From IMG/VR virus record IMGVR_UViG_3300006350_000190, positions 1 through 29,552 of that record: a stretch of DNA of 29,552 nucleotides; one strand, written 5' to 3'. This stretch comes from a virus. The notes beneath the pieces are model-generated. The model did no database searches, was not told the DNA's origin, and worked only from the letters and a program-made list of their open reading frames with translations. This document shows positions 24,500-29,552 of the stretch, piece after piece. The position numbers and the translations under genes are program-made. How positions within the stretch are numbered: the stretch's first letter is position 1; every line of letters begins with the position of its first letter.

Positions 24500-24508
24500 A
24501 GTATTTAG
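24500..24508 (-). promoter_or_regulatory. late promoter of the ho1 block
   Basis: Minus strand CTAAATACT lies 7-15 bases before the 24493 ATG and is followed by TATAATTG. It is the same 9-mer as upstream of gp18. The very short leader, or the M9 start of the gene, should be considered. Confidence 0.55.
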
Positions 24509-24517
24509 AATTCTTTG

Positions 24518-24625
24518 TCAACTCTCAAACTTTTCGTTCATCATAACTTTCATCACAACCACGAAGATGGTAGTGAGTGTAGCAGTACCTGCTGCTATCT
24601 CGATGAACATTATAAGTGGGTTCAT
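24518..24625 (-). CDS. tiny single-pass membrane protein
   Basis: A 35-residue frame (MNPLIMFIEIAAGTATLTTI, then FVVVMKVMMNEKFES) is one membrane helix plus a short charged tail. The start overlaps the upstream stop as ATGA. Function unknown. Confidence 0.6.
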   Translation of the reverse strand: MNPLIMFIEIAAGTATLTTIFVVVMKVMMNEKFES

Positions 24626-24774
24626 TTCTTTGGATACAACCTCGATATTTTTTCTTTACGAATCTTTTCTTTATTTCTTCTCTCTTCTACCTTCTCATCC
24701 CACCACTTAACAGGCCACCTTTGAAGTTTCAAGGCAGCAATCCATAATTTTTTTCTGGGAAGGTGAAATTTCAT
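24622..24774 (-). CDS. small very basic protein
   Basis: A 50-residue product (MKFHLPRKKLWIAALKLQRW, then many K, R and E) starts at the ATG 24772-24774, which overlaps the preceding stop as ATGA. A longer in-frame start at 24813 would run through the upstream gene and is unlikely. It may bind nucleic acid or membranes. Function unknown. Confidence 0.6.
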   Translation of the reverse strand: MKFHLPRKKLWIAALKLQRWPVKWWDEKVEERRNKEKIRKEKISRLYPKK

Positions 24775-24872
24775 ATCATACCTAGAGAACCTGCAGTGAA
24801 TCCCACTGCACAAAAGAATGCAAACTCATAGAGTGCATAGTATGGACTATTGAAAAACGAATTGACCTGCAT
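24771..24872 (-). CDS. tiny membrane protein
   Basis: A 33-residue frame (MQVNSFFNSPYYALYEFAFF, then CAVGFTAGSLGMI) is one hydrophobic helix. It overlaps the previous tiny frame by 26 bases and the next by ATGA. The chain of couplings supports it being real. Confidence 0.5.
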   Translation of the reverse strand: MQVNSFFNSPYYALYEFAFFCAVGFTAGSLGMI

Positions 24873-24921
24873 TGGTGTATGTGTATAGTGCTACTGTGAG
24901 TAAGAAAGTGATTTGATACAT
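24847..24921 (-). CDS. tiny ORF, possible membrane peptide
   Basis: A 24-residue frame (MYQITFLLTVALYTYTNAGQ) starts with TAATG coupling to the upstream gene. It is short and overlaps the next frame, so it may be a real micropeptide or only a ribosome bridge. Confidence 0.4.
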   Translation of the reverse strand: MYQITFLLTVALYTYTNAGQFVFQ

Positions 24922-25091
24922 TATGATCCTTGGTAAACTGGAGACATTAACCCACCACCTTGATCATCATCGTCATCTCCATCAGATGCTCTCATGATTA
25001 ACTCAAAGAGTACGAGTGTAGCAAAAGGATAGAAGCACCAAAGAATGGCTGCAAAAGGTGATATTTCGTGTGTGGCAGCAAGATCGCCCAT
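24921..25091 (-). CDS. small membrane protein with Asp-rich tail
   Basis: A 56-residue product has one membrane helix (about 12-33, PFAAILWCFYPFATLVLFEL) followed by SDGDDDDDQGGG and a short hydrophobic end. It follows a CTAAATACT motif and is coupled by TAATG to the next frame. Small membrane proteins of this type are frequent beside hli genes in cyanophages, but I cannot name it. Confidence 0.65.
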   Translation of the reverse strand: MGDLAATHEISPFAAILWCFYPFATLVLFELIMRASDGDDDDDQGGGLMSPVYQGS

Positions 25092-25114
25092 ATGTATTAA
25101 GATTTGTTACTAGA

Positions 25115-25123
25115 AGTATTTAG
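25115..25123 (-). promoter_or_regulatory. late-promoter motif of the tiny-gene chain
   Basis: Minus strand CTAAATACT lies 24-32 bases before the ATG at 25091, in the 56-base gap after the hli operon. It would let the tiny-gene chain be transcribed late, apart from the hli genes. Confidence 0.65.
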
Positions 25124-25147
25124 TTTTGTAAAGTTTTAGGTGAGTAA

Positions 25148-25237
25148 TTATACCAGTACACCCATAGGGATAGCAGAAATAACTGCCACCATAAAGATGT
25201 ACGGTACAACTTTCAAGGGTACTGGTACGCTTTTCAT
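25148..25237 (-). CDS. 29-residue membrane peptide at end of hli operon
   Basis: The frame MKSVPVPLKVVPYIFMVAVI, then SAIPMGVLV, is a single membrane helix with a basic N-terminus. It starts as TAATG at the stop of the last hli gene and keeps the coupling pattern of the operon. It resembles in style the tiny subunits of photosynthetic complexes, but no specific match is claimed. Confidence 0.5.
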   Translation of the reverse strand: MKSVPVPLKVVPYIFMVAVISAIPMGVLV

Positions 25238-25359
25238 TACACGTAACCAGGAATGATTTGACCTGTTGTTAGGTAAGCACCTAAACCTGCGATGATGCCG
25301 AGCATAGCAAGTCTGCCATTAAATTTCTCAGCAATAGTTTTTTGTTCTTTATCTGTCAT
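25237..25359 (-). CDS. hli: high-light-inducible protein
   Basis: A 40-residue product carries the chlorophyll-binding helix motif EKFNGRLAMLGIIAGL followed by TTGQIIPGYV. Hli proteins sit in the thylakoid and protect photosystems by binding chlorophyll and carotenoid. The start is the ATG 25357-25359, which overlaps the upstream hli stop by one base (TAATG). It is the fourth hli of the operon. Confidence 0.85.
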   Translation of the reverse strand: MTDKEQKTIAEKFNGRLAMLGIIAGLGAYLTTGQIIPGYV

Positions 25360-25466
25360 TAGAAAATACCTGGTATGATTTGACCTGTTGTTGCGTATGC
25401 ACCGACTGCTGCTACGAAACCTAGCATTGCTGCCCATCCATTAAATCTTTCTGCTTCTGGTGTCAT
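25359..25466 (-). CDS. hli: high-light-inducible protein, variant lacking the motif arginine
   Basis: A 35-residue product has the Hlip motif with NGWAAMLGF in place of the usual NGRxAMxGF, so the arginine that pairs with the helix glutamate is missing; Glu is kept upstream. It ends TTGQIIPGIF, the tail shared with two neighbours. An in-frame ATG 15 codons earlier (25511) would add a segment encoded by a heptamer repeat; the AAGG ribosome site favours the shorter form. Confidence 0.8.
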   Translation of the reverse strand: MTPEAERFNGWAAMLGFVAAVGAYATTGQIIPGIF

Positions 25467-25483
25467 GATTGAGTTACCTTTTT

Positions 25484-25504
25484 GAATTGTGAATTGTGAA
25501 TTGA
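25484..25504. repeat. three-copy heptamer direct repeat
   Basis: GAATTGT occurs twice, followed by GAATTGA, in tandem between two hli genes. Slippage during replication is the likely origin. Confidence 0.7.
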
Positions 25505-25515
25505 ATTTCATCTCT

Positions 25516-25629
25516 TTAAAAGAGACCTGGTGCTATCCATCCGAATAGACCATAGTTGATAGTGCCGATCACTAGACCGAGCATTGCGAGACGACCATTG
25601 ATCAACTCTGCGTTCTTCCAGTAGTTCAT
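25516..25629 (-). CDS. hli: high-light-inducible protein
   Basis: A 37-residue product (MNYWKNAELINGRLAMLGLV, then a short helix ending GLFGWIAPGLF) has the canonical Hlip motif ExINGRLAMLG. Its tail differs from the TTGQIIPG tail of the other three. It starts as TAATG at the end of the first hli gene. Confidence 0.88.
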   Translation of the reverse strand: MNYWKNAELINGRLAMLGLVIGTINYGLFGWIAPGLF

Positions 25630-25826
25630 TAGAATATACCTGGAATGATTTGTCCTGTGGTGATGTAGGCACCTAATAGTGCAACAAAACCAACCATTGC
25701 CCAACGACCATTGACTTTCTCAGCGTTCTGAGGATAGCCTTCGTAGGACACAGACTCATCTATGTAAGGACGGGTCTCGTTTGGGAAAGCATTTTGTCTT
25801 CCACCTGATTCAGTAGTAACTGTCAT
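25629..25826 (-). CDS. hli: high-light-inducible protein, first of operon
   Basis: A 65-residue Hlip has a polar N-terminus (MTVTTESGGRQNAFPNETRP) and the motif AEKVNGRWAMVGFVALLGAY, then TTGQIIPGIF. I use the ATG 25824-25826; a longer frame from 25886 would start inside the promoter. A strong sigma70-type promoter lies about 30 bases upstream, so this operon is probably expressed early by host polymerase. Acquisition from a cyanobacterial host followed by duplication is likely. Confidence 0.92.
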   Translation of the reverse strand: MTVTTESGGRQNAFPNETRPYIDESVSYEGYPQNAEKVNGRWAMVGFVALLGAYITTGQIIPGIF

Positions 25827-25856
25827 TGAAATTAGTTTGTAAAGAACTGTAACAAT

Positions 25857-25886
25857 ATTATATATACAAGTATTAAGTTTTGTCAA
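25857..25886 (-). promoter_or_regulatory. sigma70-type promoter of the hli operon
   Basis: Minus strand TTGACA (25881-25886) and TATAAT (25857-25862) are both perfect consensus hexamers with an 18-bp spacer. Transcription would start about 20-25 bases before the first hli ATG. It is the strongest host-type promoter in the window and lies divergent to the plus-strand secreted-protein genes. Confidence 0.88.
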
Positions 25887-25993
25887 GTACCGTGTGCCAG
25901 TTCTGTGACAGACATACGATTTCTTAATGATTCGTATAGGTTTTCCTTATCAGTGTAAAGGTTTATATATAGTGCAAGGTAAAATATACCAAC

Positions 25994-26479
25994 ATGAAAA
26001 AATTATTACTCCTTGGTATGGTAGCAGGACTCGGTTCTCCTGCGATGGCGAGCATCACTCATAAGATGCAGTCGAGCGTACAGTTACAGACTAACGCAGC
26101 TGCGACACAAGTTTCAAGAATCGGAAGTACATATACTGTCTCAGGTAATGGTGTTTCTACTGCTGTAGGGGATGCTGCCTTGAACGTAGGTGGTCTAGGT
26201 ACACTCACAGATGGAGTAGGGCAAGGTTCTATTGCTACTGCTACTCACACTGCAGGCACAGCGTTCTCATTCTCTCAATCATTTATTGAAGGTGACGCTA
26301 TACAAACTACTGCTCCAAGTTTAGGTGCGGTTAGTGCGTACTCAGACCAGACATCTACTGGTGTAGGTTCAGGTACTGGTACAGGTACAGTGACATCAGC
26401 ACATGCTGTAACAGCAGTTGGTGGTGGAAGTGGTACATCAAGTATAGGTCAGTTCGTAACTGAATTAAATATCAACTGA
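25994..26479 (+). CDS. secreted Gly/Ser/Thr-rich protein, unknown
   Basis: This 161-residue protein has a clear Sec signal peptide (MKKLLLLGMVAGLGSPAMA, cleavage near residue 19). The mature part is low in charge and very rich in G, S, T, A and V, with alternating patterns expected for beta structure (STYTVSGNGVSTAVGDAALN; GVGSGTGTGTVTSAHAVTAV). It is on the opposite strand to almost all other genes and is followed at once by two more exported proteins. It starts 167 bases from the divergent hli gene; only a weak TATATA box (about 25964) is seen upstream. No family is recognised. Confidence 0.75.
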   Translation: MKKLLLLGMVAGLGSPAMASITHKMQSSVQLQTNAAATQVSRIGSTYTVSGNGVSTAVGDAALNVGGLGTLTDGVGQGSIATATHTAGTAFSFSQSFIEGDAIQTTAPSLGAVSAYSDQTSTGVGSGTGTGTVTSAHAVTAVGGGSGTSSIGQFVTELNIN

Positions 26480-26485
26480 TGAGTA

Positions 26486-26941
26486 ATGAAAAGGATACTT
26501 GTCATGGTTGTGGGTGCATATGTCCTTGCGAGTGCGAGGACTGTATCAGCTGTGCCTGTGGTCCCCAACTTTACACAGGGCAGTATGACTTCGGTGACAA
26601 CCCAGACTGTCACTACAAATGAGACCATAAATAGTATGGATTATGCCACAGGCTGGACTTATTCGGTCAGTGGCTCAGGGGTAGAACTTGAATCAGGTAG
26701 TACTAATGTAGCACCTGATGTGACTACTACACAAACTAATACCGTAGACGGTGTGACTTCAACATGGACTGGATTAGATTTATCAACAAACAACAAACCA
26801 AATTGGGTGCAATCCGAGCAAGGAGGAGCGTTCCAATTTACAGAGCATTACTCAGGACCAGGTCTTCAGACTCATACAATAATACAGAGAGAAACCACCG
26901 TAAATTCGGTCACAGAATCAACCAGTATATTCTCAAACTGA
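26486..26941 (+). CDS. secreted Thr/Ser-rich protein, unknown
   Basis: This 151-residue protein has a signal peptide (MKRILVMVVGAYVLASARTV, cleavage near SA, residue 22). The mature part is rich in T, S, V and N (TQTVTTNETINS; TTTQTNTVDGVTSTWTG) and lacks Cys and membrane helices. It starts 6 bases after the preceding stop. A second ATG at 26479, overlapping that stop as TGATG, opens a different frame for a 47-codon Cys-rich peptide. The 3' end runs into the third gene. The function is unknown; a surface or periplasmic role is inferred from export. Confidence 0.75.
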   Translation: MKRILVMVVGAYVLASARTVSAVPVVPNFTQGSMTSVTTQTVTTNETINSMDYATGWTYSVSGSGVELESGSTNVAPDVTTTQTNTVDGVTSTWTGLDLSTNNKPNWVQSEQGGAFQFTEHYSGPGLQTHTIIQRETTVNSVTESTSIFSN

Positions 26942-27630
26942 CTGCTATCACTGCACTTTCTACATGTGTACCTGTGTATGCAACAGATGTGGGAGGTGTT
27001 TCTGCTACAGCAAATCCAGTCGCTAATTCTAGTGGCTCAGTGACCAACCAGGCAATACAAGTTTTACAAGGTCCTTATATTACTAACACCTATGGTGATG
27101 GTATATCTTGTCAGACTGCTACCGCCAATTTTACACCATACATCACCAGAACAGGAACATGGCAAGATCCTTATGAAGGAATCTTTATGGATCCTGTGTA
27201 CAACAACGCTGACAATGATGATGACAACATACCTGACAATCCAGGTGAGATACTCTACTACATTCCCACACGTACAGGTCAGAAGTCTACACAGAATATT
27301 AATTTAGGTTTTAGTGCTACCATATCCATACCATTAGATAGAGAAGCAAGAGACAAATGTATGGAAGCAGTTGCTTTACATAATGAATATCGTATGCAGA
27401 TGACTGCCAATAAACGCCTTGACTTTGAGATAGCCAGGTTAAAAAATTGTGGAGAATTGAAAAAACAGGGTATAGTCTTCCATCCTAAGTCACCATACTA
27501 TAGTGTATGTGCTGATGTTATGTTGATAAATGCACCTAATGTAGTAGGTCCTCACACACATGAGATTAAACCTACTGGTAATGCTAGTGATCTAAAAGAA
27601 ATTTCTATAGGAAATAATTCTAAGTTATGA
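26929..27630 (+). CDS. secreted protein with Cys-containing C-terminal domain, unknown
   Basis: The frame is open from an ATG at 26764, but its first 55 codons lie out of frame over the previous gene and look like a shadow (basic, no pattern). A good signal peptide, LKLTAITALSTCVPVYA, begins at about 26929-26938, where only ATT (26929) or CTG (26938) can serve as start; the CTG overlaps the previous stop as CTGA. I give the ATT-start version, about 233 residues. The mature protein has a Ser/Asn-rich start, an Asp-rich stretch (NNADNDDDNIPDNPGE, calcium-binding-like) and a helical segment with three cysteines. The end overlaps the convergent gene by 6 bases. The family is not recognised. Confidence 0.65.
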   Translation: MLKLTAITALSTCVPVYATDVGGVSATANPVANSSGSVTNQAIQVLQGPYITNTYGDGISCQTATANFTPYITRTGTWQDPYEGIFMDPVYNNADNDDDNIPDNPGEILYYIPTRTGQKSTQNINLGFSATISIPLDREARDKCMEAVALHNEYRMQMTANKRLDFEIARLKNCGELKKQGIVFHPKSPYYSVCADVMLINAPNVVGPHTHEIKPTGNASDLKEISIGNNSKL

Positions 27631-28368
27631 TTTCTTTTTAATTTTTAAAGGAGGTAGTCCTTTCTTTTCACGATATTTGTTTGTTCTTATCTCACTCTTA
27701 GATAACTCACGATGACGACCTAGTTTTTTCTGGGCGGTAGTTGTGAGTTTTTTAATGATTGGTTTTATGAGTCTTAATAACAATGGTGTTGCAGCAGCTC
27801 CTGCTGTTGCAATTACTGCTATTGCCACTGTGGTTGTTGCTTGATTTGCAGAGGGTAAAAATTTCTCTACTGCTGTAGTTGGTTCATACAATGTCACACA
27901 GGTAGTGCCTTGTAATTCATGTCCAACAACTCTTTCATCACCAGACTGTGTGATGTCACCAACTCTCAGTTGTGCAGGACCAGGACATTCTATTTCTTTA
28001 TTACCAAGATCACCTGTAGGAGGAACCTCTGGTGGATCTATCTCTGGTGGTGGTTCTACAACAGGTGGTGGTGTATCTACCTGTATTAATAAATCTTCTG
28101 GTGTGTAATCCATCGCATCATACGTTGGATACTGTGCATCACAAAGAACCCTCGTCCCATTGGAATCATCTTCCTTTAGGTTGGGGGTTTCTCTATTGTC
28201 TGCTGCGTCAGGGTGATACTTTACACAACCTGGCATGTTCACTACAGGTGAACCTATGTTTAATATAAAAGGATATACCTTTGTATGTGGAACATAATTG
28301 TATATGCCAGGTGCTTCTATGCTAGGTATGTTTATATTTTGTACCCCGATCTGAGGTATCTCACTCAT
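27625..28368 (-). CDS. Pro-rich single-pass membrane protein, unknown
   Basis: This 247-residue protein has an N-terminal soluble region with five Cys in total (CVKYHPDAADN, VLCDAQYPTYD and others), a proline-rich linker (about 99-118, TPPPVVEPPPEIDPPEVPP), one membrane helix (about 178-200) and a basic tail (KKLTTTAQKKLGRHRELSKS). The topology suggests the Cys-rich part is outside and the basic tail inside. It is convergent with, and touches, the secreted-protein operon. It could span the envelope. No family is recognised. Confidence 0.75.
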   Translation of the reverse strand: MSEIPQIGVQNINIPSIEAPGIYNYVPHTKVYPFILNIGSPVVNMPGCVKYHPDAADNRETPNLKEDDSNGTRVLCDAQYPTYDAMDYTPEDLLIQVDTPPPVVEPPPEIDPPEVPPTGDLGNKEIECPGPAQLRVGDITQSGDERVVGHELQGTTCVTLYEPTTAVEKFLPSANQATTTVAIAVIATAGAAATPLLLRLIKPIIKKLTTTAQKKLGRHRELSKSEIRTNKYREKKGLPPLKIKKKS

Positions 28369-28592
28369 TAGAATGGAAGTCCAGTGCTTGGAGCTGGCAA
28401 TGCAGGACCTGTGGTTTTTGGTATAGCATTAGTGATGCCACCACCTATACTAGGCATGACAGATTTCATTACTTTACTCTTCACGTTCTCTATGATGGCA
28501 TCCTTTTGTGTATAAAGATAAACGCCACCCCCAACAACGGAAAGAGATATAACGAAAGACGAAATAGCAAGTACATTAATGATTTTTTGCAT
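28368..28592 (-). CDS. small single-pass membrane protein
   Basis: This 74-residue protein has an N-terminal helix (about 5-27, INVLAISSFVISLSVVGGGV) and a Pro/Gly-rich C-terminus (GGGITNAIPKTTGPALPAPS). It is coupled by TAATG to the Pro-rich membrane protein. Size and topology would allow an inner-membrane spanin-like or accessory lysis role, but there is no direct support. Confidence 0.7.
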   Translation of the reverse strand: MQKIINVLAISSFVISLSVVGGGVYLYTQKDAIIENVKSKVMKSVMPSIGGGITNAIPKTTGPALPAPSTGLPF

Positions 28593-28597
28593 GATAT

Positions 28598-29005
28598 TTA
28601 TTTGTCATTTGGAATAATTTTTACAGGAGCTGATTCAATCCTGATAGTTTGTGCAGGTGCAGTCTCTGATGCTTTGGCGATAAGAAACTCCATATCTTTT
28701 TTAGATATGTTTGCACTACCACCATCAGCACCATTTTTCTTTTTGCCTGCTGCTTGGACTCCGAAAGTAGCCAAAGTTCCTGTGAAAACTGAAGCTATAA
28801 ATGTCGGATCAAGTTTTTGTTCAGGTATGTTAAATGCTGCTGGTAATTTAACATATGCCAAGGTTAAAATACCTGCTGACCAGACAAGCACAGCTAATCT
28901 AACAACGGTAGATAAGAATGCTAATTGTTCTTCTTTATCATCAATATTTTCTTTAATTTTACCGATGATACCTTTTGGTTTTTCTTTTTTAACTGCTTCA
29001 GTCAT
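28598..29005 (-). CDS. two-pass membrane protein, holin-like
   Basis: This 135-residue protein has a basic, charged N-terminus, a first helix about 30-52 (FLSTVVRLAVLVWSAGILTL), a second about 68-87 (TFIASVFTGTLATFGVQAAG), and a polar tail after KKKNG. Two helices with charged ends are the layout of class II holins. Its place next to terminase and other small membrane proteins allows a lysis role, but this is inference and no lysozyme or endolysin is in the window. It overlaps gp16 by 8 bases. Confidence 0.7.
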   Translation of the reverse strand: MTEAVKKEKPKGIIGKIKENIDDKEEQLAFLSTVVRLAVLVWSAGILTLAYVKLPAAFNIPEQKLDPTFIASVFTGTLATFGVQAAGKKKNGADGGSANISKKDMEFLIAKASETAPAQTIRIESAPVKIIPNDK

Positions 29006-29402
29006 CTAACTTACCTTTTTTTAATAATTTTTGCAATTCAGCTGTTGATCCTACAAATAATGCATTAGTGACATTGTTAGGACTTTTATCTTTTGGTTCC
29101 TTAATGTCTTTCACCTTTTTCTGTAGGTCTAATAATTTATCTGTGGCATCAGCCACACTTTTAATTATCTGTCCAGTAACTTCATAAGCTCTGGCAGATC
29201 CACTCTCTTGAGAAATCTCCATGATACCATCAATAGCTTCTTGACCTTTCTCTATTAATGAATAGAGATGACCACGAGTATATTCATAATCACGATCAAG
29301 ATCGTCTTTGTCACACTTGATTGGTTTGACATTATCAATCTCAATAGGCTCGGAAGTATCCTTAACTATATCTAATGCATCATCAATTTCATCAAATTTC
29401 AT
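28998..29402 (-). CDS. gp16: small terminase subunit gp16
   Basis: This 134-residue protein (T4 gp16: 164) has a central helical region with GSARAYEVTGQIIKSVADAT and KKVKDIKEPKD, matching T4 DSPRHMEVFATLMGQ and KDMKDI, and a C-terminal NVTNALFVGSTAELQKLL matching T4 NIQNATVFMGSPTELMDEI. gp16 recognises the phage DNA and regulates the gp17 packaging motor. gp17 would be expected next, but the following genes encode membrane proteins instead. It starts 3 bases after the preceding stop. Confidence 0.85.
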   Translation of the reverse strand: MKFDEIDDALDIVKDTSEPIEIDNVKPIKCDKDDLDRDYEYTRGHLYSLIEKGQEAIDGIMEISQESGSARAYEVTGQIIKSVADATDKLLDLQKKVKDIKEPKDKSPNNVTNALFVGSTAELQKLLKKGKLDD

Positions 29403-29405
29403 GAC

Positions 29406-29552
29406 TTATACGTCCTTTTGTTGTGATGGAGAATACTCTTTGAAGTCCTCAAAGAAAGAAGACATCTCATTGAATCCAAAGTCATCACCAGAGGCGATAA
29501 GTGCATCATCACCAGTAAGTGGTAAGGTTGCATCTCTAGATCCACTAAGTAT
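29406..29552 (-). CDS. C-terminal fragment of a protein upstream of gp16 (possibly gp15)
   Basis: Forty-eight codons are open to the right edge and end in TAA. The residues are acidic with a Phe-rich end (GDDFGFNEMSSFFEDFKEYS). By T4 order the gene before gp16 is gp15, the tail sheath stabiliser, but the fragment is too short to prove it. Confidence 0.6.
   Translation of the reverse strand: MLSGSRDATLPLTGDDALIASGDDFGFNEMSSFFEDFKEYSPSQQKDV

Noticed and set aside
24775-24813. Longer N-terminus for the small basic protein at 24622-24774
   Set aside because: The extension runs through the coupled upstream membrane-peptide frame and has no ribosome site; the ATGA start is better.
25360-25437. 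N-terminal extension of the last hli (start at 25437)
   Set aside because: It reads out of frame through the neighbouring hli gene; the TAATG-coupled ATG at 25359 gives a normal Hlip.
25827-25886. Longer first hli protein starting at 25886
   Set aside because: The extra 20 codons cover the -10 and -35 boxes of a consensus promoter, so they cannot be in the transcript.

Overview
The window looks like part of the genome of a T4-like myovirus (cyanomyovirus) infecting marine Synechococcus or Prochlorococcus. The evidence is a collinear run of T4 core genes (gp16, gp18, gp19, gp20, gp67, gp21, gp22, gp23, uvsY, uvsW, gp55, gp47, gp46, gp45) combined with typical cyanophage auxiliary genes: four high-light-inducible (hli) genes, a heme oxygenase, a CobS-like ATPase with a CobT-like partner, and a 2OG-Fe(II) oxygenase. 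Nearly everything is on the minus strand and very tightly packed, with many ATGA, TAATG and TGATG stop/start overlaps. Three genes at 25994-27630 are the only convincing plus-strand genes. No tRNA, CRISPR array, insertion sequence or integrase was recognised.

Layout, in the direction of minus-strand transcription (right to left). 29552-28998: the C-terminus of a structural gene (perhaps gp15) and the small terminase gp16. 29005-27625: three membrane-anchored proteins of unknown function, one holin-like. 25994-27630 (plus strand): three Sec-exported Ser/Thr/Gly-rich proteins of unknown function, convergent with the membrane genes. 25826-24518: four hli genes and six tiny, mostly membrane or charged ORFs in an overlapping chain. 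24493-22801: a small protein, heme oxygenase, two small membrane or exported proteins and a zinc-ribbon protein. This whole stretch between gp16 and gp18 matches the hyperplastic region known between g15 and g18 of cyanomyoviruses; the large terminase gp17 is not in it.

22711-14185 is the head and tail module: sheath gp18 (enlarged by a tandem domain repeat), tube gp19, portal gp20, core gp67, protease gp21, scaffold gp22 and capsid gp23, closed by a strong terminator. 14106-11924 holds small membrane or acidic proteins and a tail-tube-fold protein. 11927-5881 is the recombination and late-transcription module: UvsY, UvsW, gp55, gp47, gp46 and small companions. 5884-1 holds small ORFs, the CobT/CobS-like VWA-AAA+ pair, the oxygenase, a DUF3310-like protein, sliding clamp gp45 and a truncated DNA methyltransferase.

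Regulation: minus-strand motifs of the form CTAAATACT, CTAAATAACT or TATAAATA recur just upstream of gp18, gp20, gp67, gp22 and several small-gene clusters. They fit the late promoter recognised by gp55 together with the gp45 clamp, both encoded here. Sigma70-type promoters precede gp55 and the hli cluster, which suggests early expression. The gp55 promoter carries a long inverted repeat over its -35 box.
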